Source: Roseateles sp. YR242 (GTDB lineage: Bacteria; Pseudomonadota; Gammaproteobacteria; Burkholderiales; Burkholderiaceae_C). From it: a stretch of 64,000 bases of DNA. Below, piece by piece: positions 47,242 to 56,116 of this stretch. The position numbers were made by a program, and so were the translations under genes. The notes beneath the pieces are model-generated. The model had not been told where the DNA came from. It worked only from the letters and a program-made list of their open reading frames with translations, and made no database searches. The stretch lies in NCBI RefSeq assembly GCF_900109745.1, contig NZ_FOAV01000009.1, forward strand, positions 1 to 64,000, written 5' to 3'. Each line of letters opens with the position of its first letter. Positions within the stretch are counted from its first letter, which is position 1.

Positions 47242-47783
47242 GCAATTCCCCGACTACAACTTGAGAAAAGCGGGGTTCGGGAGCGTAACCAGGGTCAGTT
47301 CTTGCCAAAGGTTACGCTGGCGGACCACTGATTTTTTTTGACGATGGTAGCGACCCGCGTTGATCGATTCCCCCGTCGTCCAGTCACCCCCGATCCATGC
47401 GGGGACATTGGGCGATTGGCGTTTCGGCGACTGTCACCACCCCCACCCAGGAACGACAGGACCCTGAAGAACGACCGTCATGACGCTCTCCAGGACGACA
47501 GCCATCCCACCACCACCACCCGACCGATACTGATGAGTGGCCCGTTGCACCAGAACGAGATGACGCCCCCGTTCGCCGGCCGCGCGCGTGCAAACGCCGT
47601 GCCTGGGGTGTCACACAAGCCAGGCGGCCGACCTCCCCCGGGGGTTTCCCCCAAGAGAGCACCCTCTCCCGTCGCGCGGTGGGCACGTCCATCGCCCAAC
47701 GGAGTCATCACAGCGACGAACAACAGCGCCACAATCAGCTGGCGTCAGCAAGACCCAAGCAATAAATAGCCAAGGAGTGAGCC
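47242..47783. other. 542-bp intergenic region between cfa and acnA
   Basis: It separates two divergently transcribed genes. It carries an AAGGAG SD for acnA (47773-47778), a T-run near 47331, and CCACCA and ACCCGAC repeats near 47510. A 143-codon open frame crosses it, but it is rich in rare-looking Pro/Arg runs and resembles no protein I know. I see no RNA gene. Confidence 0.5.
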
Positions 47784-50501
47784 ATGCCCCACGCGTTTGC
47801 CAGCACCCTCGCCAGTTTCAAGACGGCCTCCGGCCGCAGCGGCCAGTACTACTCGCTGCCTCGCCTGGCCGAGCAGTTCCCCAATGTGTCGAAGCTGCCG
47901 GTGTCGATCCGCCTGGTGCTGGAATCCGTGCTGCGCAATTGCGACGGCCAACGGGTCACCGCAGAACACGTGGAGCAGCTCGCCAACTGGAAGCCCAACG
48001 CCGTACGCAACGAGGAGATCCCCCTCGTGGTGGCACGCGTGGTGCTGCAGGACTTTACCGGCGTGCCCCTGCTGGCCGACCTGGCCGCCATGCGCAATGT
48101 GGCCGCCGCCCAAGGCAAGAACCCCAAGACCATTGAGCCGCTGGTGCCCGTGGACCTGGTGGTCGACCACTCGGTGATGATCGACCACTTCGGCGACAAG
48201 AAGGCGCTGGACCTCAACATGAAACTCGAGTTCCAGCGCAACCGCGAGCGCTACGAATTCATGAAGTGGGGCATGCAGGCCTTCGACACCTTCGGCGTGG
48301 TGCCCCCCGGCTTCGGCATCGTCCACCAGGTCAACCTGGAATTCCTGGCCCGCGGCGTGCACAAGACCAGCGGCGCTGACACGGTCTACTACCCCGACAC
48401 CCTGGTGGGCACGGACAGCCACACCACCATGATCAATGGCATCGGCGTGGTGGGTTGGGGCGTTGGCGGCATCGAGGCGGAAGCCGGCATGCTGGGCCAG
48501 CCGGTGTACTTCCTGACGCCGGACGTGGTGGGCTTCGAGCTGACCGGCCGGCTGCGCGAAGGCGTCACCGCCACCGACCTGGTGCTGACCGTCACCGAGA
48601 TCCTGCGCAAGGCCAAGGTGGTGGGAAAATTCGTGGAGTTCTTCGGTGAAGGCACCGCCAGCCTCTCCGTGCCGGACCGCGCCACCATCGGCAACATGGC
48701 ACCGGAATACGGCGCCACCATGGGCTTCTTCCCCGTGGACGAGCGCACCATCGATTACTTCAAGGGCACCGGCCGCACGCAGGAAGAGATCGAGGCCTTC
48801 GAAGCCTACTTCCGCGCCCAGGGCCTGTTCGGCATCCCGCGCAACGGCGACATCGCCTTCAGCCAGGTGGTGGCCCTGGACCTGGGCACCGTGGTGCCTT
48901 CGCTGGCCGGCCCCAAGCGCCCGCAAGACCGCATCGTCATCACCGACCTGGCCAAGAACTTCACCAGCCTGTTCAGCAAACCGGTGGCCGAGAACGGCTT
49001 CAACCAACCCGCCGACAAGCTGGCCAAGCGCTTCCCGGTCGCCAGCCCCAAGGGGCTGGATATCGCCAACGGCGATGTGCTGATTGCCGCCATCACCTCC
49101 TGCACCAACACCTCCAACCCCAGCGTGCTGCTGGCGGCCGGCCTGCTGGCCAAGAAGGCGGTGTACGCCGGGTTGAAGGTGCAGCCCCACATCAAGACAT
49201 CCCTGGCTCCCGGTTCGCGCATCGTCACGGACTACCTGGAGAAGGCCGGCCTGCTGCCCTATCTGGAGAAGCTGGGCTTTGCCGTGGCCGCCTATGGCTG
49301 CACCACTTGCATCGGTAACGCGGGCGACCTGACGGCCGAAATCAACGAGACCATCGTCAGCAATGATCTGATCTGCGCGGCTGTGCTGTCGGGCAACCGC
49401 AATTTCGAGGCCCGTATCCACCCCAACATCAAGGCCAATTTCCTGGCCAGCCCGCCGCTGGTGGTGGCCTACGCGATCGCCGGGAATGTGACGCGCGACC
49501 TGATGACGGAGCCGGTGGGCTATGGCACCGACAACAAGCCGGTCTACCTGGGTGACATCTGGCCAACCAGCGACGAGATCTACACGCTGCTGAAACTGGC
49601 ATTGAATCCGGATGCCTACCGCGCCAACTATGCCAAGGTGAAGGCGGAGCCGGGCAAGCTGTGGGAGAAGATCCAGGGCGGCAAGGGCCAGGTGTACGAG
49701 TGGCCCAAGAGCACCTACATCGCGCAGCCACCGTTCTTCGATGGGTTCACGCAGATCCCCGAGGTGCATGAGGTGGGCGTGAAGCAGGCCCGCATCATGG
49801 CCCTGTTCGGAGACTCCATCACCACCGACCACATCTCGCCGGCGGGGTCGATCAAGGAAGCATCTCCGGCCGGGTCCTACCTGAAGGAACAGGGCGTGTT
49901 GAAGGCAGACTTCAACAGCTACGGCTCACGGCGTGGCAACCACGAAGTGATGATGCGCGGCACCTTCGCCAACGTGCGCATCAAGAATCTGATGATTCCG
50001 GCGAAGGCGGATGGCTCGCGGGAAGAAGGCGGGCTGACGCTGTATCAGCCCGGCGGCGAGAAGGCCTTCATCTACGACGCAGCCATGCGCTATATCGCCG
50101 CAGGCGTGCCCACGGTGATCTTCGCAGGTGAAGAATACGGCACCGGCTCCAGCCGGGATTGGGCGGCCAAGGGCACCCAGCTGCTGGGCATCAAGGCAGT
50201 CGTGGCCAAGAGCTTTGAACGGATCCACCGGTCGAACCTGGTGGGGATGGGGGTGCTGCCGCTTCAGTTCCGCACCGGGGATTCCTGGGAAAGCCTGGGG
50301 CTGCGGGGGGATGAGTTGATCGATATCCAGCTGGGGGACGAGATCCTGCCGCAGTCGGAAGCCTTCCTCACCATCACACCGGCGAGCGGGGCCACGCGCA
50401 AGGTGTCGCTGATTCTGCGGATCGATACGCCGATTGAGGTGGAGTACTACCGGCACGGGGGGATCCTGCCCTACGTGTTGAGGCAGTTGCTGGCGGCCTG
50501 A
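47784..50501 (+). CDS. acnA: Aconitate hydratase A
   Basis: A 905-aa monomeric [4Fe-4S] enzyme of the TCA cycle (citrate to isocitrate). Cluster cysteines are in [10 protein letters not shown] and the [10 protein letters not shown] pair. Further signatures are [22 protein letters not shown] and [16 protein letters not shown] (fourth domain), with [17 protein letters not shown]. Length fits the AcnA/IRP1 group. A clear SD precedes it. It is convergent with the TetR gene, and the gap holds a long inverted repeat. Confidence 0.96.
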   Translation: MPHAFASTLASFKTASGRSGQYYSLPRLAEQFPNVSKLPVSIRLVLESVLRNCDGQRVTAEHVEQLANWKPNAVRNEEIPLVVARVVLQDFTGVPLLADLAAMRNVAAAQGKNPKTIEPLVPVDLVVDHSVMIDHFGDKKALDLNMKLEFQRNRERYEFMKWGMQAFDTFGVVPPGFGIVHQVNLEFLARGVHKTSGADTVYYPDTLVGTDSHTTMINGIGVVGWGVGGIEAEAGMLGQPVYFLTPDVVGFELTGRLREGVTATDLVLTVTEILRKAKVVGKFVEFFGEGTASLSVPDRATIGNMAPEYGATMGFFPVDERTIDYFKGTGRTQEEIEAFEAYFRAQGLFGIPRNGDIAFSQVVALDLGTVVPSLAGPKRPQDRIVITDLAKNFTSLFSKPVAENGFNQPADKLAKRFPVASPKGLDIANGDVLIAAITSCTNTSNPSVLLAAGLLAKKAVYAGLKVQPHIKTSLAPGSRIVTDYLEKAGLLPYLEKLGFAVAAYGCTTCIGNAGDLTAEINETIVSNDLICAAVLSGNRNFEARIHPNIKANFLASPPLVVAYAIAGNVTRDLMTEPVGYGTDNKPVYLGDIWPTSDEIYTLLKLALNPDAYRANYAKVKAEPGKLWEKIQGGKGQVYEWPKSTYIAQPPFFDGFTQIPEVHEVGVKQARIMALFGDSITTDHISPAGSIKEASPAGSYLKEQGVLKADFNSYGSRRGNHEVMMRGTFANVRIKNLMIPAKADGSREEGGLTLYQPGGEKAFIYDAAMRYIAAGVPTVIFAGEEYGTGSSRDWAAKGTQLLGIKAVVAKSFERIHRSNLVGMGVLPLQFRTGDSWESLGLRGDELIDIQLGDEILPQSEAFLTITPASGATRKVSLILRIDTPIEVEYYRHGGILPYVLRQLLAA

Positions 50502-50589
50502 TCCGTCTCGGAGGCGCGTCTGTTAAGCGCTTCAGTTTCAGCACTTCAGTGCTGTGGCACCGAGGCACGCGGGCCTCGGACCTGCGTCA

Positions 50590-50692
50590 GAAAGCGCCGG
50601 TCCGGGGCCTGTTTGCTTCATGTCCCTCCTGTCCCGCTCCGCGGGCCATTCCCTCCTTGACTTCCGCAAACAGGCCCCGGACCGTCACTTTC
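50590..50692. repeat. Long interrupted inverted repeat between acnA and the TetR gene
   Basis: The core arms 50598-50616 and 50666-50684 are a perfect 19-bp inverted repeat (CGGTCCGGGGCCTGTTTGC and its complement). After a 3-nt mismatch they continue with GAAAG/CTTTC, giving 27-nt arms (50590-50616 and 50666-50692). The 49-nt loop holds its own small stem CCCGC-TCC-GCGGG (50633-50645). It may be a bidirectional terminator between convergent genes, or a dispersed REP-like element. Confidence 0.85.
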
Positions 50693-50752
50693 CGAACCGA
50701 GCCGTGCTGATGGGGTCTGGAGTCTGGCAGTCTGGTAGTTGGGGGCCGGTCG

Positions 50753-51469
50753 TCAGCCGGCGGCACCCTGCTGCCAATGGTCCATCAAGACCCGGCAATG
50801 CTCGCGGGCAGCCTGCTTGATGGTGGCCACTTCAGGTGGACCAAAACGCTCCCAGCCCAGCTTGGCCAGTTGCATGCGTCGGCCCAGGGCAAACACCGTC
50901 AATTGGCCGTAGAGCATCATGACGCGCATCTTCAACAAGGGGTCCGCCGGGTCCAAGCCGCTGTAACGCGCCACGAGTTCCGTGGAGACCAGGCCCATGC
51001 GGGGGCGCAAATCCTTGTCCAGCATCTCAAAGATGAGGTTGGGACCCTTGCCTACATGCTCATGCGCCAGGAACAGCCGTCTGTGCTCAGCGTCATCCGG
51101 AAGAAGCTGATGTTCCGCAATGGCATCCAGCAAGCCACCAAAAGCCTCAAAGAGCTGCTCGCGTGAGGCGCCCGGCTGACCCAGCACCGCCTCCGCCTGC
51201 CTCACCGCCGGCGTGAAATGCTCTACCGCACTGTCCACGATGTGCTGCGCACAAGCCTGGTAGACACCTTCCTTGTTGTCGAAGTAGTACTGCAAGGCCG
51301 GCGCATTGACCCCGGCCGCCTTCGCAATTTCCCGCGTGGACGCCGCTTCATATCCCCGCTCCGCAAACAGCCGCAGCGCCACGTCAATGATGCGGCGGCG
51401 CGTCTCTTCCCCACGGGCATAACCACCGTCTGGTCGATGTCGAGGCGTTCGAAGTGGCTTTTCAGTCAT
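50753..51469 (-). CDS. TetR/CecR-family transcriptional repressor of the adjacent efflux genes
   Basis: A 238-aa regulator. The N-terminal HTH (about residues 22-68: TRRRIIDVALRLFAERGYEA and STREIAKAAGVNAPALQYYF) is classical TetR. The C-terminal ligand domain resembles the CerR/CecR (DUF1956) group. It is divergent from the HlyD gene with a 131-bp gap that contains an inverted repeat over both putative promoters. Repression relieved by a drug is expected. It is convergent with acnA. Confidence 0.9.
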   Translation of the reverse strand: MTEKPLRTPRHRPDGGYARGEETRRRIIDVALRLFAERGYEAASTREIAKAAGVNAPALQYYFDNKEGVYQACAQHIVDSAVEHFTPAVRQAEAVLGQPGASREQLFEAFGGLLDAIAEHQLLPDDAEHRRLFLAHEHVGKGPNLIFEMLDKDLRPRMGLVSTELVARYSGLDPADPLLKMRVMMLYGQLTVFALGRRMQLAKLGWERFGPPEVATIKQAAREHCRVLMDHWQQGAAG

Positions 51470-51527
51470 GAAGCGTTGCTGCGCGGTAAAGGTCTCATCC
51501 GGCGTGGCGCACTGGGCGATTGACCAA

Positions 51528-51568
51528 AATATACCAGTTGACAGAAATCTTCCAACTGGAAAAAGATA
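51528..51568. promoter_or_regulatory. Divergent promoters with an inverted-repeat operator (TetR / efflux)
   Basis: Operator CCAGTTG-N12-CAACTGG lies at 51534-51540 and 51553-51559. Rightward, TTGACA (51538-51543) overlaps the left arm, with AAGATA (51563-51568) as a weak -10 at 19 bp. Leftward, TTGGAA (complement of 51550-51555) and TATATT (complement of 51528-51533) are 16 bp apart. A repressor bound here would cover both. Confidence 0.7.
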
Positions 51569-51600
51569 GCGGCCGGAATAAATTCAAACCGATCGCCGTC

Positions 51601-52752
51601 ATGTCCGCTTCCACTCCCGCCGCACCGGCGGCACCGTCCGCTCCCCCTTCCTCTCCGAAATCCAATGGCCGTCGGCGGCCCGTGCTGCTGGTGCTGGCCC
51701 TGGCGGCCGTGGTCGGCGGCGCGGTGTATGGCGTGCACTGGTGGCGCGTCGGGCGCTTCATTGAAAGCACCGACGACGCCTACCTCAAGGCAGACAGCGT
51801 CACCGTCGCCCCCAAGGTGGCCGGCTATGTGACCGATGTGTTTGTGCAGCCCAACCAGGCCGTGAAGCGCGGGGACCCGCTGGTGCGTCTGGACCGCCGC
51901 CAGTACGAAGCCATGCTGGACCAGGCCCAGGCCACCATTGACTCCCGTCAGGCAGATATCCAGCGCGCTGAAGCCGACATCCTCCAGCAGCAGGCGCAAC
52001 TGGCTCAGGCCCGCGCCCAGGCGCAGGCCGCCGCCCTGAGCCTGGCGCATGCGCAGAAGGAGTTCGAGCGGTACAGCCCGCTGGTGATCACCGGTGCCAC
52101 CACCGAGGAGCATCTGGCAGAACTGCGCAATGCGCGGGACCAAGCCAATTCCACGCTGGCCGCGAATCAGGCTGCCGTCGCGTCGGCAGAAGGCAAGATC
52201 AAGTCGAGCCAGGCGCAGGTGGCCCAGTCCAAGGCCCAGGTCAAGGCGGCCGAGGCCGCACGCAGCCAGAATCATCTGGATGTGGACGACACCGTGGTCC
52301 GCGCCGCCATCGACGGCCGCGTGGGCGACAGCACCGTGCGGGTGGGCCAGTTCGTGCAGCCCGGCACCCGGCTGATGACCGTCGTGCCGGTGCAGGACGT
52401 CTACCTGGTGGCCAACTTCAAGGAAACCCAGATCGGTCGCATGCGCGCCGGCCAGCCGGTCGCCCTGCATGTGGACGCCCTTCCCGATGTGGAGATCCAC
52501 GGGGAGGTGGAAAGCTTCTCGCCCGGCACTGGCGCCCAGTTCGCGCTGCTGCCTTCAGAGAACGCCACCGGCAACTTCACCAAGATCGTCCAGCGCGTGC
52601 CGGTGCGGATCAAGGTCCAGGCCGACACCTCCCTGCGGGACCGCCTGCTGCCTGGGCTGTCGGTGACCACGGAGGTCGACACTCGGGACGGCAGCAGCCG
52701 CCCGGTCGGTGACGCCGCGCCGATCACCTCGTCTGGAGCGCAGCATGGCTGA
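51601..52752 (+). CDS. HlyD/EmrA-family membrane fusion protein of a drug-efflux pump
   Basis: A 383-aa periplasmic adaptor. An N-terminal TM helix (about residues 26-43) is followed by a biotinyl-lipoyl domain (DDAYLKADSVTVAPKVAGYV), a long alpha-hairpin rich in Gln/Ala (about 100-220) and a beta-barrel (VGDSTVRVGQFVQPGTRL). It links the inner-membrane MFS pump to the outer-membrane channel. ATG at 51601 is chosen; the upstream frame runs through the promoter. The stop overlaps the next gene by 8 nt. Confidence 0.93.
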   Translation: MSASTPAAPAAPSAPPSSPKSNGRRRPVLLVLALAAVVGGAVYGVHWWRVGRFIESTDDAYLKADSVTVAPKVAGYVTDVFVQPNQAVKRGDPLVRLDRRQYEAMLDQAQATIDSRQADIQRAEADILQQQAQLAQARAQAQAAALSLAHAQKEFERYSPLVITGATTEEHLAELRNARDQANSTLAANQAAVASAEGKIKSSQAQVAQSKAQVKAAEAARSQNHLDVDDTVVRAAIDGRVGDSTVRVGQFVQPGTRLMTVVPVQDVYLVANFKETQIGRMRAGQPVALHVDALPDVEIHGEVESFSPGTGAQFALLPSENATGNFTKIVQRVPVRIKVQADTSLRDRLLPGLSVTTEVDTRDGSSRPVGDAAPITSSGAQHG

Positions 52753-54361
52753 AGCCGCCGCGCCAGCCGCCCCGGGCGGCATGGCCAGCGCCGGCTCCGC
52801 GCACACCGAGCCCAATGCCAAGGCGGTCGATTGGATCGCCGTGGCGGCGGGCGCCCTGGGCGCGTTGATGGCCACGCTGGACATCTCCATCACCAACTCC
52901 GCCCTGCCTCAGATCCAGGGCGCGGTGGGTGCCACCGGCACCGAAGGCACCTGGATCTCCACGGGCTACCTGATGTCGGAGATCGTCATGATCCCGCTGG
53001 CGGCCTGGCTGACCCGGGTCTTCGGCCTGCGCAATTTCCTGGTCGGCAACGCCACCCTGTTCACGCTGTTCTCGGTGATGTGCGGGCTCTCCGGCAGCCT
53101 GAGCACGCTGATCATTGCGCGCATCGGACAGGGCTTCACCGGCGGGGCCATGATCCCCACGGCCCAGACCATCATCCGCACCCGGCTGCCCCGTCACCAA
53201 TTGCCGGTGGGCATGACCGTGTTCGGGCTTATCGTGATCCTGGGGCCCTTGCTCGGCCCGGTCGTTGGTGGCTGGCTGACCGAGAACGTCAGCTGGCATT
53301 GGTGCTTCTTCATCAACGTGCCGGTGTGCGCCGCGCTGCTGGCGCTGCTGCTGCTGGGCCTGCCATCGGACCGCACCCACTTCGGCGAGTTCCTGCGCGC
53401 GGATTGGCTGGGCATCATCGGCCTGGCGGTGGGCCTGTCCACGCTGACGGTGGTGCTGGAGGAAGGCCAGCGCGAGCGCTGGTTCGAGTCGCAGTTGATC
53501 ATCTGGCTCAGCCTGGCGTCTGCACTGGGACTGTTCCTTGTGGCGCTGTCGCAGCGGCTCTCCGCCAAGCCCATCCTGCGGCTGAGCCTGATGCGCAACA
53601 AGAGCTATGCCAGCGTGATCTTCATCGTGTTCATCGTGGGCGCGGGCCTGTACTGCGTGTCCTACCTGGTGCCGCAGTTCCTCGCCCTGATCGCCGGCTA
53701 CAACGCTCAGCAGTCGGGCGTGATCATGCTGCTGTCCGGGCTCCCGGCGTTTGCCATGATGCCCATCCTGCCGAGGTTGATCACCCGCGTGGACTTCCGC
53801 GTGCTGGTGATCATCGGGCTGCTGTTCTTCGCCGGCAGTTGCCTGCTGGACATCGAGCTGACCGCCCAGAGCGTGGGCCACGACTTCACGCTCTCGCAAC
53901 TGCTGCGAGGCGTGGGGCAGATGCTGTGCATGATGCCGCTCAACCAGGCCTCCATGGCGGCTGTGAATCGTGAGGATTCCGGCGATGCCGCGGGGCTCTA
54001 CAACATGGCGCGCAACCTCGGGGGCTCGGTGGGCCTGGCCGTGATCGGCACCTTCATCGACCGCCGCAATGCCCTGCATGTGGACCGTCTGCGAGAAACG
54101 CTCAACGCCAACTCCACCACGGTGCAGGAGCGTGTGGCGGGCAGCACCGCCAGCCACTTTGCCCAGGTGGGCGACCTGGCGCATGCGCAATTGCAGGCCA
54201 TCAAGGAGATTGCCCTGCAGATCCAGCAGCAGGCCAGCGTCATGACCTTCTCCGAAACCTTTTATGTCCTGGCCGTGGCGCTGCTCGTGTGCGTGCCCCT
54301 GGCCCTGCTCCTGAAGACGCCTCGCCCCGGACAGGCGCCGGCCGTCAGCGAAGCCCATTGA
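52745..54361 (+). CDS. DHA2-family MFS drug transporter permease (EmrB type)
   Basis: A 538-aa proton antiporter with about 14 helices. DHA2 motifs are the TLDISITNSALPQIQGAVG helix, GLSGSLSTLIIARIGQGFTGG and the motif C-like VILGPLLGPVVGGWL. It starts at ATG 52745 (MAEAAAPA), 8 nt inside the HlyD gene, and its stop overlaps the next start by one base. Together with the adaptor and the NodT-type channel it forms a three-part pump across both membranes. Substrates are not known. Confidence 0.93.
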   Translation: MAEAAAPAAPGGMASAGSAHTEPNAKAVDWIAVAAGALGALMATLDISITNSALPQIQGAVGATGTEGTWISTGYLMSEIVMIPLAAWLTRVFGLRNFLVGNATLFTLFSVMCGLSGSLSTLIIARIGQGFTGGAMIPTAQTIIRTRLPRHQLPVGMTVFGLIVILGPLLGPVVGGWLTENVSWHWCFFINVPVCAALLALLLLGLPSDRTHFGEFLRADWLGIIGLAVGLSTLTVVLEEGQRERWFESQLIIWLSLASALGLFLVALSQRLSAKPILRLSLMRNKSYASVIFIVFIVGAGLYCVSYLVPQFLALIAGYNAQQSGVIMLLSGLPAFAMMPILPRLITRVDFRVLVIIGLLFFAGSCLLDIELTAQSVGHDFTLSQLLRGVGQMLCMMPLNQASMAAVNREDSGDAAGLYNMARNLGGSVGLAVIGTFIDRRNALHVDRLRETLNANSTTVQERVAGSTASHFAQVGDLAHAQLQAIKEIALQIQQQASVMTFSETFYVLAVALLVCVPLALLLKTPRPGQAPAVSEAH

Positions 54362-55818
54362 TGCGGACCCATCCCATGTTCCCTCGAATCTCTTCCCTCG
54401 CCTGGCCCCCGGCCGTGATCGCCGCTGTGGTGATGACCCTCGGCGGCTGTGCAGCCGTCGGCCCCGACTACAAGGGCGCACCGCCCGTGGCGGGCGATGC
54501 GGTCCAAGCGCCTCGCTTCGCGCGCGACGATGCTGGCGCGCCGGTAACGGCGCCCACCACCGCTGCGTGGTGGTTGAGCCTGCACGACAACACGCTCACC
54601 GCACTGATCGACCAGGCACTGCGCGACAGCCCCACCCTGCAGGCTGCGCAGGCGCGGCTGCGTCAGTCCCGTTCGGCCTTGCGGCAGCAGGAGGCCCAGC
54701 ACATGCCCAAGGGCTCCGCGTCCGCGCTGGGCGCTGGGGTGTGGCAGGGGCCAGGCACCGACAGTGAGACGCGCATGCATCTCTACAGCGTCGGCTTTGA
54801 TGCCACCTGGGAGGCCGACCTCTTCGGTGGCACGCGCCGCGCCACCGAGGCGGCCTCTGCGCAGGCCGAAGCGGTGCAGGCCGATCTGGCCGATGCCCAG
54901 GTCTCCTTGGCGGCCGAGGTGGCCCAGGCCTATGCGGGCTTGCGTGCCCAGCAGCGTCGCCAGGCGGTACTGCGCGACACGGCCGCGTATGACGAGCAGA
55001 CCCTTGCATTGATCCGTCAGCGTCGTGACCACGGTGTCTCCAGTGCGGATGATGTGGAGCAACGGCTGTTGCAGGGCGAATCCACGCAGGCCTCGCTGGC
55101 GGATGTGGCGGCACAGATCAGTGCGTCGCTGGACCAACTGGCGCTGCTCACCGGGCAGGCGCCTGGTGCGCTGGATGCGCAGCTCGCCGCCGAGGCGCCC
55201 GAGTTGCCGGCGCTGCCGGACAGCGTGGCCGTGGGAGACCCGACATCCCTGCTCCAACGCCGCCCGGACATCCGTGCCGCCGAGCGTCGTCTGGCGGCGG
55301 GGCAGGCCAAGATTGGCCAGAAGGAAGCCAACTACTTCCCCAAGCTCACCTTGCTCGGTGACATCGGCGTGGCCGGCACGGACCTGGGCCATCTTCTGAC
55401 CAGCAAGAGCCTCGCCCTGGTGGGAGTGCCCTACCTCAGCTGGAACGTACTGGACTTTGGCCGCACCAAGGCCGAGGTGCGCCAGGCTGAAGCGGGGCGC
55501 GACGAAGCCACGGCCAACTACCAGGCCGCGGTCCTGGGCGCGCTGCAGGATGCCAACACCTCGCTTTCCCGTTTTGGCCAGCAGCGCCAATCCATGCAGC
55601 ACCTGCTCGCCCAGCAGGCCTCGGCGGAACGTACGCTGGCATTGGCCCGTCAACGCCGGCAGGCGGGCACCGCCAGCCAACTGGACTTGCTGGACGCGCA
55701 ACGCAATCAGGCCTCTGCCCAGCTCAAGACCTTGGACGGTCAAGCCTTGCTGGTGAAAGACTTTGTGGCCTTGCAAAAGAGCCTGGGCTTGGGCTGGGAT
55801 GTCCGCCAGGGGGGCTGA
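54361..55818 (+). CDS. Outer-membrane efflux lipoprotein (NodT/OprM family)
   Basis: A 485-aa TolC-family channel. The signal peptide ends in the lipobox LGGC (Cys30), followed by AVGPDYKGAP, the OprM-type start. Two OEP repeats span about 65-250 and 275-475, with VGFDATWEADLFGGTRRATEAA and YLSWNVLDFGRTKAEVRQAEA. The ATG at 54361 shares one base with the previous stop (TGATG). It completes the three-gene pump operon. Confidence 0.93.
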   Translation: MRTHPMFPRISSLAWPPAVIAAVVMTLGGCAAVGPDYKGAPPVAGDAVQAPRFARDDAGAPVTAPTTAAWWLSLHDNTLTALIDQALRDSPTLQAAQARLRQSRSALRQQEAQHMPKGSASALGAGVWQGPGTDSETRMHLYSVGFDATWEADLFGGTRRATEAASAQAEAVQADLADAQVSLAAEVAQAYAGLRAQQRRQAVLRDTAAYDEQTLALIRQRRDHGVSSADDVEQRLLQGESTQASLADVAAQISASLDQLALLTGQAPGALDAQLAAEAPELPALPDSVAVGDPTSLLQRRPDIRAAERRLAAGQAKIGQKEANYFPKLTLLGDIGVAGTDLGHLLTSKSLALVGVPYLSWNVLDFGRTKAEVRQAEAGRDEATANYQAAVLGALQDANTSLSRFGQQRQSMQHLLAQQASAERTLALARQRRQAGTASQLDLLDAQRNQASAQLKTLDGQALLVKDFVALQKSLGLGWDVRQGG

Positions 55819-56116
55819 GCACCATCACAGGTGTTCAAACGTCTGCCAGGCCGCGCTGGCGCTGCAATGCGACGGTTGGCGGGCAACTTCACCCGGGCTT
55901 GTGCCAACGGCATGTGAGCATCTCGGCGCGCGGCGTCGGGTGACGGCCGGCATGGGGCCGCGATTGCGTTGGGCATTGCGCGGTCAGCGCACAAATTGCA
56001 ACAGGCCGCCGGTTCATCGCCGAATTGGTTTGAAAGTGTCAGAAGTTTGCTGGGCACAACAGTGATTCGGCGGCGAGCCACTAGAGTGCGGCGCTTTCCA
56101 GACTCCTCGGGCCCCC

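Noticed and set aside
47338-47769. 143-codon plus-strand frame upstream of acnA
   Set aside because: Pro/Arg-rich run of unlikely protein composition without SD; treated as intergenic.
47745-49832. Minus-strand open frame (695 codons) antisense to acnA
   Set aside because: Shadow of acnA; low-complexity composition.
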